A stretch of DNA of 64,000 nucleotides. Origin: an uncultured Flavobacteriales bacterium (GTDB lineage Bacteria; Bacteroidota; Bacteroidia; Flavobacteriales_D; Parvicellaceae). Of this stretch, positions 1 to 7,964 are shown piece by piece. The stretch's first letter is position 1, and every line of letters begins with the position of its first letter. Made by a program: the position numbers and the translations under genes. The notes below the pieces were generated by a model. The model was not told where the DNA came from and did no database searches. It worked only from the letters and a program-made list of their open reading frames with translations. Location of the stretch: the NCBI GenBank assembly GCA_943788115.1, contig CALSPA010000009.1, positions 1-64,000 on the forward strand, given 5' to 3'.

Positions 1-1
1 T

Positions 2-223
2 CTTAGAGAATATAAAACTCTTTACGGCCTTACAAAACCAATGCTTGACCAGATAAATAAAGATATTATTGTTATGCATCCAGGACCAATTAACAGAGGC
101 GTTGAAATAACTTCTGAAGTTGCAGATTCATCTAACTCAATAATTCTCGATCAAGTAGAAAATGGTGTAGCCATTAGAATGGCTATTATATACCTTTTAG
201 CCTCAAAAATTAACAGAATTTAA
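2..223 (+). CDS. pyrB: Aspartate carbamoyltransferase catalytic chain, C-terminal fragment
   Basis: This is the last 73 residues of a gene that begins before the window; the frame is open from base 2. It contains the ATCase/OTCase C-terminal signature [11 protein letters not shown], preceded by [10 protein letters not shown], which is typical of PyrB (carbamoyl phosphate plus aspartate, second step of pyrimidine synthesis, cytoplasmic). The ATG at 41 is internal and not the true start. A STAS-domain gene follows 84 bp downstream on the same strand. The family call is firm; only the tail can be judged. Confidence 0.93.
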   Translation, partial: LREYKTLYGLTKPMLDQINKDIIVMHPGPINRGVEITSEVADSSNSIILDQVENGVAIRMAIIYLLASKINRI

Positions 224-307
224 TTTAATTATTGAAAGATTTCTTCTTGAGTTGTAGCTAATCAATTGATTTTTTTTAATTTAGTTACAACAATAGATAT
301 GTCATAG

Positions 308-646
308 ATGAATTTTGAATTAAATAAAGTAGATAATATTTCCGTAGTTACCTGTAATGTTGAAAAATTAGATACACGAGTAGCACCTGAACTTAAATCT
401 CAATTTGTTTTTTTAGACAACGAAGGTGAGATTAATTATGTACTAGACATGTCAAAAGTTAAATACTGTGACTCTAGTGGTTTAAGTGCGTTATTAGTTG
501 GGAATCGATTTGCTAAATCATCAAAAGGATCTTTTGTGATTTGTGGCTTACAACCTAATGTTGAAAAACTCATTAATATCTCTCAGCTTCATAGTGTCTT
601 AAATATTGTTGATAATAAAGAAGAAGCATTCGAACACTTTAATTAA
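308..646 (+). CDS. STAS-domain protein (anti-sigma factor antagonist-like)
   Basis: The 112-residue protein is a single STAS domain of the SpoIIAA/RsbV type. The phospho-acceptor segment CDSSGLSALLVGN lies at residues 54-66, and Ser57 is the position phosphorylated by the partner kinase in SpoIIAA. Such proteins act in the cytoplasm as phosphorylation-controlled partners in partner-switching cascades. No anti-sigma kinase is adjacent, but a SpoIIE-type phosphatase fragment lies at the far end of the window, so a partner-switching pathway is plausible in this organism. The target is unknown. Confidence 0.85.
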   Translation: MNFELNKVDNISVVTCNVEKLDTRVAPELKSQFVFLDNEGEINYVLDMSKVKYCDSSGLSALLVGNRFAKSSKGSFVICGLQPNVEKLINISQLHSVLNIVDNKEEAFEHFN

Positions 647-676
647 GCATTAAAAATTTAAATTAAAAATAATAAT

Positions 677-1429
677 ATGAAAAAACTTTTACTAATTTCT
701 ACTGTATTACTCTCTTCATTTTTTGCGAGTGCTCAATGTACTCCTGACCCATTGTACCAAGATTCAACTTATGGTGTATGGCCAGATACAATTCAAAATT
801 TTGTACCTGGAACTGTAGGCACTGCATATTCTCAAGTTTTAAATTTTAAACTACCATTAGATGCTGGTGTAATAGATCCTTCATTTACTGGAGTTAACAT
901 TGATTCTGCAGTTCTTCAAAATGTTAATGGGTTGCCTCCGGGATTGACATACGTATGTAACACTTCAACTAACTCTTGGTTAGGTGGTGATCAGGGTTGT
1001 GCAACAATTCAAGGCACTCCTACTTCTCAAGGTTCATATGATATTACTATTGAACTAGACGGTTGGGTGACAGTTTTCTTCGCTCCATTTTCTCAAGCAA
1101 TTTCTTTTGGTGGATACGTAATTGATGTTGGAGCTGCTGGAATTGAATCTATTGCTGTAAATAATTCAACTTTCATTTTAAATCAAAACTTCCCTAATCC
1201 TGCAAATGGTAACTCAACTATTCAATTTATTGCTGGAAAACAAGAAACTATAGATTTTACAATTACTAACCTTTTAGGTGATATTGTTATGGAAAAGGTT
1301 ATTAGCTCTAAGAGAGGTGTTAACACAATAGACATAAGTACGAATGATTTCTCAAGCGGTATTTATTTATACTCAATTTCAAACGGTAAAAACATGCTTA
1401 CCAAAAGAATGATTGTTAGTAACAATTAA
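677..1429 (+). CDS. Secreted protein with T9SS type A C-terminal sorting domain
   Basis: This is a 250-residue exported protein. Residues 1-19 form a signal peptide (MKKLLLISTVLLSSFFASA, then Q). The middle is a short Ig-like passenger with paired cysteines. Residues about 165-250 are a type A sorting domain: NQNFPNPANGNSTIQF, then the ITNLLGDIVME strand and the FSSGIYLYSI...LTKRMIV ending. Such domains are recognised by the type IX secretion system and removed or anchored at the cell surface. The passenger function is not recognisable. A strong intrinsic terminator follows directly. Confidence 0.85.
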   Translation: MKKLLLISTVLLSSFFASAQCTPDPLYQDSTYGVWPDTIQNFVPGTVGTAYSQVLNFKLPLDAGVIDPSFTGVNIDSAVLQNVNGLPPGLTYVCNTSTNSWLGGDQGCATIQGTPTSQGSYDITIELDGWVTVFFAPFSQAISFGGYVIDVGAAGIESIAVNNSTFILNQNFPNPANGNSTIQFIAGKQETIDFTITNLLGDIVMEKVISSKRGVNTIDISTNDFSSGIYLYSISNGKNMLTKRMIVSNN

Positions 1430-1445
1430 GAATTTATTATTGCTT

Positions 1446-1475
1446 TTAAAACCCGCCATGTGCGGGTTTTTTTTT
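1446..1475 (+). terminator. Intrinsic terminator after the T9SS cargo gene
   Basis: An AAAACCCGC / GCGGGTTTT stem with a five-base loop (CATGT) is followed by a run of nine T (1467-1475). It sits 17 bases after the stop codon of the upstream gene and ends two bases before the ATG chosen for rnz. Confidence 0.85.
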
Positions 1476-1477
1476 AC

Positions 1478-2404
1478 ATGATCTTTAAGATACACATATT
1501 AGGATGCGGAAGTGCTTTACCAACATTACAAAGAAATCCGACCGCACAATACATCAACTTACAAGAAAGACATTTGTTAATTGATTGTGGAGAAGGAACA
1601 CAATTACAGCTAAGACTTAATAAAATAAAGTTTTCAAAAATAGATTTTGTATTTATAAGTCATTTACATGGAGATCATTATTTAGGCCTAATTGGTCTTT
1701 TGTCATCTTTACATCTTTTGGGCAGGAAAAAAACTTTATCAATATTTGGACCTAAGAAATTAAATGAAATACTAAAATCACACTTTGAAATTAGCGGAAC
1801 ATTTCTTTCCTTCAAAATAGATTTCCATGAAATAAACCCCAATAAAAGCATGCTTCTTTTTGAAGATAATATATTCAAAGTTACTTCTATACCCCTTAAT
1901 CACAGAATTGAATGCACTGGTTTTTTGATTGAAGAAAAGGGAAAATTAAGAAGTCTTAAAAAGGATGCTATACAAAAACATAAAATTCCCATTGAAAAAT
2001 TCCACCAGCTGAAACAAGGGGAAGATTTAGTTATTAATGAGACTATAATTAAGAATGATTTACTTACTAATCCTTCACCAAAACCTAGATCATATGCTTT
2101 CTGTAGCGACACAAAATATGAAGAATCTATTGTTCCTATTATAGAGAATGTAGATCTTCTATATCATGAAGCAACATTTTTAGAAAACAAACGAGAAAGA
2201 GCTAAAAAAACATTTCATTCTACAGCAATAGATGCAGCGAAAATTGCAAAATTGTCCAATGCTAAAAAATTACTTTTAGGACATTATTCAGCTAGATATA
2301 ATGATCTTTCTGAATTTGAAAAAGAGGCAAACTCTATTTTTAAAAATGTTATAGCAGTTAAAGATGGTGATACTTTCGAAATTGAACTTATAAATGAAGA
2401 ATAA
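1478..2404 (+). CDS. rnz: Ribonuclease Z
   Basis: This 308-residue metallo-beta-lactamase-fold endonuclease removes the 3' trailer of tRNA precursors. The zinc site SHLHGDH is at residues 61-67 (His62, His64, Asp66, His67). Later ligands are in FCSDTKY and HEATF, and LLLGHYSARY is the C-terminal His motif. Length is normal for the family. An ATG at 1460 is in frame but lies inside the upstream terminator and would add six odd residues; the ATG at 1478 gives the standard IHILGCGSALPT start. The last 11 bases overlap mnmD, so the two tRNA-processing genes are probably cotranscribed. Confidence 0.93.
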   Translation: MIFKIHILGCGSALPTLQRNPTAQYINLQERHLLIDCGEGTQLQLRLNKIKFSKIDFVFISHLHGDHYLGLIGLLSSLHLLGRKKTLSIFGPKKLNEILKSHFEISGTFLSFKIDFHEINPNKSMLLFEDNIFKVTSIPLNHRIECTGFLIEEKGKLRSLKKDAIQKHKIPIEKFHQLKQGEDLVINETIIKNDLLTNPSPKPRSYAFCSDTKYEESIVPIIENVDLLYHEATFLENKRERAKKTFHSTAIDAAKIAKLSNAKKLLLGHYSARYNDLSEFEKEANSIFKNVIAVKDGDTFEIELINEE

Positions 2405-3059
2405 TTTAAGAATAATTTCCTCTAATGATGGAAGTCATACAATATATCGAGAAGATATAGATGAGCACTACCATTCAATACACGGTTCTATTCAAGAATC
2501 TATACATGTTTTCATTGAGGCTGGTTTAAAAACATTCATTGAACACAACAAAAAGAAAGAATTCAATATACTCGAAATTGGATTTGGTACTGGTCTAAAT
2601 GCATTATTAACAAATCAAGAAATTATACAGCTAAAGAAAGTTGTTAATTATCATACTTTAGAACCTCTGCCAATAGATTACTCCTTAATTAAAAATATCA
2701 ATTTTAAAAAAATTAATTCTAATGTGTTTTCACAAATTCATAATCTTAAATGGGATTATAATCATACAATTAATAATTACTTTAATTTTTTAAAAAAAAA
2801 AATACGTTTACAAGATTACAATTCTAAAATTAAATATGATATTATTTATTATGATGCTTTTGGTCCAAACTCTCAAAACGACATGTGGACAATAGATGTG
2901 TTTGAAAAGTTATATTCATTACTAAATTCAAGAGGTTTTTTAGTTACATATTGTGCAAAGGGACAAGTTAGAAGGGATTTAAAAAGTGTAGGTTTTAAAA
3001 TGGAAAGACTTCCGGGACCTATAGGTAAAAGAGAGATGCTTAGAGCAAATAAAATTTAA
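2394..3059 (+). CDS. mnmD: tRNA 5-methylaminomethyl-2-thiouridine methyltransferase (stand-alone MnmD)
   Basis: This 221-residue SAM methyltransferase corresponds to the N-terminal half of the bifunctional MnmC (DUF752). It has the SAM motif LEIGFGTGLNAL at about residues 60-71, the YYDAFGPNSQNDMWT segment near residue 150, and the tail VTYCAKGQVRRDL...RLPGPIGKREM. In Bacteroidota MnmD is commonly free-standing, without the MnmC oxidase half, as here. It performs the last methylation of the wobble uridine. It overlaps rnz by 11 bp and meets the next gene tail to tail with a 4-bp overlap. Confidence 0.88.
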   Translation: MKNNLRIISSNDGSHTIYREDIDEHYHSIHGSIQESIHVFIEAGLKTFIEHNKKKEFNILEIGFGTGLNALLTNQEIIQLKKVVNYHTLEPLPIDYSLIKNINFKKINSNVFSQIHNLKWDYNHTINNYFNFLKKKIRLQDYNSKIKYDIIYYDAFGPNSQNDMWTIDVFEKLYSLLNSRGFLVTYCAKGQVRRDLKSVGFKMERLPGPIGKREMLRANKI

Positions 3060-3604
3060 TTTCTACAATAATATACAAAAGCAGGAGGTATGTTAAGTGG
3101 TGTAAAATCTATTTCTAAATCTTTAAATCTAGATTTCAGTATTTTTTTAGCATTCATCGAGTATTGAAATTGAATAAAATAGCAATTGCTTTTCAGAACC
3201 TCAATAATTGAGTTTAATATTCTCAATTTAACTCTAATTGGAATTACTGCTAGAGGTAAAGATGAAATAACACCATCAACTGTTGTAACATCATTAGGAA
3301 TATATTTCTTAACGTTTTCTGCACTATCACAAATAAGAGTTAACCTTTCATCCTTAAATTTTGACGTTAACTGGTTGTGAAAAATAGGGTTGATTTCAAA
3401 TGATAAAAGCTTTGAGTTCTTTGTCATTCTAGAAAGAATTTCAGTAGTAAAAACTCCAGTTCCAGGACCTAATTCAATTAAAAAAACATCCTTAGAAAAG
3501 TCAATTTTTGAAAGCATTTTTTTCATCAAAAATTTAGAACTTGGTGTTATGGAACCCACAGTTTTAGTTTCTTTAATAAATTCTGATAGAAATACTTTTT
3601 TCAT
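3056..3604 (-). CDS. SAM-dependent methyltransferase, phospholipid N-methyltransferase-like
   Basis: The protein is 182 residues from the ATG at 3604; a GTG one codon upstream is possible but unnecessary. The N-terminus FLSEFIKETKTVGSITPSS and the SAM-binding LIELGPGTGVFTTEIL are the typical opening of the PmtA/KsgA-like family, which methylates phosphatidylethanolamine headgroups or is misannotated as rRNA dimethylase. The tail LNIPPAFVYYC is also family-like. Substrate is inferred, not shown. A near-consensus promoter (TATATTTA) precedes it on the minus strand. Confidence 0.65.
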   Translation of the reverse strand: MKKVFLSEFIKETKTVGSITPSSKFLMKKMLSKIDFSKDVFLIELGPGTGVFTTEILSRMTKNSKLLSFEINPIFHNQLTSKFKDERLTLICDSAENVKKYIPNDVTTVDGVISSLPLAVIPIRVKLRILNSIIEVLKSNCYFIQFQYSMNAKKILKSRFKDLEIDFTPLNIPPAFVYYCRN

Positions 3605-3694
3605 CACCTAAATTTAGTTGTAAATATAATATTAATAAATAATTGAAATAAATTTTTCAATTGCATATGTTTAGGTATAATCTGAAATATCTAA

Positions 3695-3702
3695 TACTTT
3701 TG
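3695..3702 (+). promoter_or_regulatory. Predicted Bacteroidota -7 element (TACTTTTG)
   Basis: This matches the TAnnTTTG consensus of Bacteroidota primary sigma promoters and is 20 bases before the ATG of the TPR/PD40 gene, predicting a short leader of about 13 bases. The -33 element is weak. Confidence 0.45.
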
Positions 3703-3721
3703 TAGTATTAATATTAATCCT

Positions 3722-5263
3722 ATGAAAATTATATATATTCTTCTCTTTTGTTCATTATTTAATTCAATCTGCTCTCAAGATAGTAAGCTTGCAGAAAGAT
3801 ATTTTTTGGATGAAAACTTCAATGCTGCTCTCAATGAGTATGAACTACTAATTCAAGACGATGCAGTTAACATTGAATACAATTTCAATCTTGCTATCTG
3901 TTATTTAAATACAAATGGTGACAAATCTAGGGCTATTCCTTATTTAGAAAAGTTAGTTGTAAATCCAAAAATTATTTCAGATGCATGGTATTTACTTGGA
4001 AGAGCTTATCACTTTGGATATCAATTTGACAATGCAATTAGATCTTACAACAAATTTATTTCAACTGGTAAAGGGAATATTTTAAATCGAGATGATGCTC
4101 CTATACAAATTGAGTATTGTGAAAATGCTAAAGAGTTGATGAAGTTTCCTTTGAATGTTAATTTTGAAAATTTAGGTAAAAATATTAATTCTCAATTCGA
4201 TGACTATTATCCATTTGTGACTTCTAATGAATCTTACATCATGTACAATTCTAATAGAAATGATTTTTCATCAGAAAAGCCCAATGGTTCTTTTTATTCA
4301 AATGTTTACATATCAAAAGTTGAAAATGGAGCTTTTCAACCATCAAAAGTTCTTAAATCTTTTTGTTCAAATGATAATTCAGAAGAGATTGTTGGCCTTA
4401 AAAATATCGGTGGAAAAGCAATTGTATTTAAAAGTAATTTGAATAATGAAGGAGATTTATTTGAGCTTTCATTTAACGACAAGGAATTTGGAGACTTAAA
4501 AAAACTTGACCAAAACATTAATTCTAAATATTCTGAGATTGCTGGATGTATTTCTGATGATGAATCTAAACTATTTTTTGCTAGTGATAAGGACGGTGGT
4601 TATGGAGGAATTGATTTGTATTTATGTCAAAAACTCCCTAATGGTAAGTGGAGTAGTCCCTTCAATTTAGGTCCAATTATAAATACCGAAAGTGACGAAG
4701 ACTTCCCAAATATATCACCAGATGGAAACACTTTGTACTTTTCATCTAAAGGTCATACAAGTATGGGGGGGTATGACATCTTTACTGCCAATTGGAATGA
4801 AACTAAAAAGAAATTTACAGGTATTCAAAATATAGGATATCCAATAAACACACCTGAAGACAACATGAACTTTAGAATTTCTAACAACAAAGAATTTGGA
4901 TATATTTCTTCAGTTAGAAAAGGGGGCTATGGAAACTTAGATTTATATAGAGTGAAATTTAATAGAATTGAACCAAGGTATACTGTAATTAAGGGAGTTT
5001 TGAAAAATGATGTTGAAAGTCAATCTTTAGAAGATGCATATATTCAAATTACAGATCAAGAAACAGATGAAATTTATGGTGATTATGCTCCAAATGAAAT
5101 TACAATGAGATATGTGATTATTTTACCCCCTGGGAAATACAACATGTACGTTATTGCAGAGGGTCACGATGAAATCATTGAAGAACTTGAAATATATGAT
5201 AAGGCTTCTTACAAACATGAGATTGACAAGGATATTATCCTAAAATCAGTATCTGGACAATAA
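3722..5263 (+). CDS. TPR and PD40 beta-propeller envelope protein, PorE/OmpA-family-like but without an OmpA domain
   Basis: The 513-residue protein is exported (signal peptide about residues 1-18, ending SICS-Q). Residues about 20-140 are TPR-like helices (ALNEYELLIQ, AIPYLEKLV, AIRSYNKFI). Residues about 150-400 are WD40-like PD40 repeats (SDDESKLFFASDKDGGYGGIDLY, ISPDGNTLYFSSKG with GGYDIF). Residues about 425-510 are a carboxypeptidase-regulatory-like beta domain. T9SS PorE and many Bacteroidota relatives continue into a peptidoglycan-binding OmpA domain; here the ORF simply ends. The stop overlaps the rhomboid ATG by one base (TAATG), so the two are translationally coupled. Confidence 0.75.
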   Translation: MKIIYILLFCSLFNSICSQDSKLAERYFLDENFNAALNEYELLIQDDAVNIEYNFNLAICYLNTNGDKSRAIPYLEKLVVNPKIISDAWYLLGRAYHFGYQFDNAIRSYNKFISTGKGNILNRDDAPIQIEYCENAKELMKFPLNVNFENLGKNINSQFDDYYPFVTSNESYIMYNSNRNDFSSEKPNGSFYSNVYISKVENGAFQPSKVLKSFCSNDNSEEIVGLKNIGGKAIVFKSNLNNEGDLFELSFNDKEFGDLKKLDQNINSKYSEIAGCISDDESKLFFASDKDGGYGGIDLYLCQKLPNGKWSSPFNLGPIINTESDEDFPNISPDGNTLYFSSKGHTSMGGYDIFTANWNETKKKFTGIQNIGYPINTPEDNMNFRISNNKEFGYISSVRKGGYGNLDLYRVKFNRIEPRYTVIKGVLKNDVESQSLEDAYIQITDQETDEIYGDYAPNEITMRYVIILPPGKYNMYVIAEGHDEIIEELEIYDKASYKHEIDKDIILKSVSGQ

Positions 5264-5889
5264 TGTCAATTACTCTTTTATTAATTATTACAACTGTAGT
5301 AATATCATATATATCATTTAATAATAGTTCATTAAAAGAAATATTAATTTTTTCGCCTTACCAATACATAAACAAAAAAAAATGGTGGCTTGTTGTGTCT
5401 CATGGATTTATTCATGCTGACTACCTTCACTTATTTTTCAATATGTATGTTTTGTATGCATTTGGTTTTAATGTTGAAAATCAATTTAATGAGCTTAATG
5501 CATTGGGGTATCTTTATTTTTTAATCCTCTATTTAGGGGCAATGATATTTGCAACTTTACCATCAATAATTAAACATCGTAACAACAACTCATATAGATC
5601 TTTAGGAGCATCCGGTGCCGTTTCTGCAGTAGTTTTTGTATTCATAATATTAGCTCCAACCGCACAAATGGGATTAATTATTCTGCCAGGATTATATATT
5701 CCAGCATTTGTATTTGGTCTCTTATACTTTATAGCAGAAAACTACATGATTAAAAAAGGTGGTTCTAACATTGCTCACGATGCACATATTGCTGGTGCTA
5801 TATTCGGAATACTATTTGTTGGCTTTTTTGACTATAAACTATATATTAATTTTATCGAATCCATAGTTAATTACATTGGTATTAGCTAA
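5263..5889 (+). CDS. Rhomboid-family intramembrane serine protease
   Basis: This 208-residue polytopic inner-membrane protein has the rhomboid catalytic dyad: Ser117 in GASGA and His175 in HDAHIAGAIFG. The HGFIHADYLHLFFNMYVL segment (residues 48-64) is the conserved first-helix region. Rhomboids cleave transmembrane substrates within the bilayer; the substrate here is unknown. It starts inside the stop codon of the preceding envelope protein and is followed 12 bp later by a GTG-start aminotransferase. Confidence 0.9.
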   Translation: MSITLLLIITTVVISYISFNNSSLKEILIFSPYQYINKKKWWLVVSHGFIHADYLHLFFNMYVLYAFGFNVENQFNELNALGYLYFLILYLGAMIFATLPSIIKHRNNNSYRSLGASGAVSAVVFVFIILAPTAQMGLIILPGLYIPAFVFGLLYFIAENYMIKKGGSNIAHDAHIAGAIFGILFVGFFDYKLYINFIESIVNYIGIS

Positions 5890-5901
5890 TTTCATAAACA
5901 A

Positions 5902-6741
5902 GTGAAAAAACACATATCTTTTAACGGAGACATAATAGAATCATTGGATTCAAATCTTTACACAAATAGAGCCTTTAAATTTGGTGATGGCATCTTTGAA
6001 TCTATTAGAATACTCAATGGAAAGCCACTATTTTTAAATCATCATATAGGGCGGTTAATTGCTGGAGCAAATACAATGAAAATTGAAGTTTCATCAAACA
6101 TTAACGTAAACTATTTTACTAAAGCTTTTGATGAGTTATGTCGTGTCAACAACATAACTAAAAGTGGGAGAGCTAGATTAACATATTTCAGAGCTGGAGA
6201 AGGTGCTTACCAACCGACAACAAATCAAGGATCGTATGTAATTGAAATGATTCCTATTGATCAAAATAATTTTGAATTAAATTCAGAAGGATTAATTGTA
6301 GACACTTTTAAACTAATGCAAAAAAGTTTAGATCAATTTTCAAAATTTAAAACGTTAAATTCTTTATTATATGTTCAAGCAGCAATATATGCTAAAGAAA
6401 ACTCTCTTGATGATAGTTTAATACTAAACAAAGATGGCAACATTATTGAATCATCTAAAAGTAATATTTTCATTGTAAGTAATGGTGTTTTATATACACC
6501 ACCATTAGAAGATGGATGTGTTGGCGGTGTTATGCGAATGAATATAATTAACATTGCCATTAATAACAATGTTAAAGTTTATGAATGTTCATTGAAACCA
6601 CAAAATTTATTAATTGCAGATGAAATATTTTTAACCAATACAATTAAAGGACTAGAGTGGGTAAGAGGCTTTAAAAACAAAAGATATTTTAATGATATAT
6701 CAAAAAAGATAATTACACTTTTAAATAATAAATGTAGCTAG
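5902..6741 (+). CDS. Class IV aminotransferase (PLP-dependent; aminodeoxychorismate lyase or amino-acid aminotransferase type)
   Basis: This 279-residue fold-type IV PLP enzyme has RAFKFGDGIFESIRI at residues 23-37, the PLP lysine probably Lys150 in KFKTLNSL, and IIESSKSNIFIV near residue 190, with the C-terminal EIFLTNTIKGL loop. The family includes PabC, branched-chain and D-amino-acid aminotransferases, and sequence alone does not settle which. The start is GTG at 5902: the only in-frame alternative upstream is blocked by a TAA at 5887, and no ATG occurs in the first 58 codons. It ends with a 4-bp convergent overlap with yqgE. Confidence 0.83.
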   Translation: MKKHISFNGDIIESLDSNLYTNRAFKFGDGIFESIRILNGKPLFLNHHIGRLIAGANTMKIEVSSNINVNYFTKAFDELCRVNNITKSGRARLTYFRAGEGAYQPTTNQGSYVIEMIPIDQNNFELNSEGLIVDTFKLMQKSLDQFSKFKTLNSLLYVQAAIYAKENSLDDSLILNKDGNIIESSKSNIFIVSNGVLYTPPLEDGCVGGVMRMNIINIAINNNVKVYECSLKPQNLLIADEIFLTNTIKGLEWVRGFKNKRYFNDISKKIITLLNNKCS

Positions 6742-7325
6742 TTACTTGTAGGGTCAATAGGAAAGTTTGAAACAATTTTATATTTACCTCCTTTTTCAGA
6801 TAATATCGATTGCCAGAGGTTTTGATCTATAGAAATTATACTACTTTGATCAATTTCTGAAACAATCCAAGAATTAGATTTCATTTCATTTGTGAGCTGC
6901 GATTTTGACCATCCAGAGTAACCCAAGAAAAAACGTATATTATCTACTGATATTTCTCTACTATTAATTAGCGAGGTGATTTCATTAAAATCTCCGCCAG
7001 TCCAAAGGTTTTCAGAAAGTTGTTTAGAGTCTTTAATTCTGTTTCCTAAATTATGGAAATAAAATAGGTTATCAGAACTAACTGGACCACCATATGAAAT
7101 AGAAAAATCTTTATTATCAATCTCATTAATTAATTCAGATAATGAAGGGTTGAGAATATGGTTTAAAATAAATCCATAAGATTCGTCTTCGTTATATTCA
7201 CATAAATATATTACAGATCTACTAAAATTTTCATCATCCATAAATGGTTCAGAAATTAAAACTCTTCCACTTGCTGGTTTTAATTTATTAAGCTTTGATA
7301 TATCTACGAATTCTTTAAGTAACAA
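6738..7325 (-). CDS. yqgE: YqgE/AlgH family protein
   Basis: The 195-residue protein has the family opening KPASGRVLISEPFMDDENFSRSVIYL (shown in parts: ASGRVLISEPF, FSRSVIYLCEY) and GFILNH, the YGGPV motif, and FFLGYSGWSKSQL. YqgE/AlgH proteins are widespread and cytoplasmic; the biochemical role is not established. The start is TTG at 7325 because the first ATG would remove the conserved N-terminal motif. It is the last gene of a minus-strand run with trkA, trkH and miaE. Confidence 0.88.
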   Translation of the reverse strand: MLLKEFVDISKLNKLKPASGRVLISEPFMDDENFSRSVIYLCEYNEDESYGFILNHILNPSLSELINEIDNKDFSISYGGPVSSDNLFYFHNLGNRIKDSKQLSENLWTGGDFNEITSLINSREISVDNIRFFLGYSGWSKSQLTNEMKSNSWIVSEIDQSSIISIDQNLWQSILSEKGGKYKIVSNFPIDPTSN

Positions 7326-7377
7326 AAGATTTATTTATTTCTAATTTAGTAAAAAATAAATAAGGATGAAATTTTGA

Positions 7378-7956
7378 TTAATGAATTGCACAACGCCAAG
7401 GTAAACTTTCTGTAACTTCAGCTTCCTTTATTAAAATTTCTTCGACTCTTTTATTCACTTCATTTTCCGGAAAATAAATTAGTGCCATTTTAATAAAAGA
7501 ATCAATGTGTTCAAGTTCTTGCAAATGAAGATTTGTGTAAAATTTAGCTATGTTTTGGTCTTTAGCAACTTTTCCAATTAATCCAAACCTTTCAGACCCT
7601 CTTAACTCAGCAATTGAGGCAACTATAAGTCTATCCATAAATAACAAGTCTCGATCAGAACGAAAAATGGGCATTAATAGCTTCATATAAGGATCTTTAT
7701 GGAAAATTGGGCTTAGTTGATTGCCCCTTGCTTGAATAAGTTGATATACCTGTTTAAAATGTAATAATTCTTCAACCGCAATTTGAGTTAATTCATCAAT
7801 TATTTCATATCTATTAGGATATTTAGCAATAAAAGACATACACATATTGGAAACCTTTCTCTCGGCATCGGCATGGTCTTGCAGAAATTCATCAATTCCA
7901 TCAACAGCTTGAACAGCCCATTCTAAAGGTGTTTTATATTTAAGTTCTATTTTCAT
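7378..7956 (-). CDS. miaE: tRNA-(ms2io6A)-hydroxylase MiaE
   Basis: This 192-residue ferritin-like diiron monooxygenase hydroxylates the isopentenyl group of ms2i6A37 in tRNA. Iron-ligand motifs are visible: the early DEFLQDHADAERK glutamate/aspartate region, EELLHFKQV, and HLQELEHIDSF near the C-terminus. The AELRGSERF stretch is characteristic of MiaE. Length is typical. It starts 8 bp after the trkH stop, so it is likely cotranscribed with the potassium uptake genes. Confidence 0.88.
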   Translation of the reverse strand: MKIELKYKTPLEWAVQAVDGIDEFLQDHADAERKVSNMCMSFIAKYPNRYEIIDELTQIAVEELLHFKQVYQLIQARGNQLSPIFHKDPYMKLLMPIFRSDRDLLFMDRLIVASIAELRGSERFGLIGKVAKDQNIAKFYTNLHLQELEHIDSFIKMALIYFPENEVNKRVEEILIKEAEVTESLPWRCAIH

Positions 7957-7964
7957 TTTTTAAA

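Noticed and set aside
3186..3611. Plus-strand ORFs opposite the methyltransferase gene
   Set aside because: They are antisense shadows of a gene with clear SAM-binding motifs on the minus strand.
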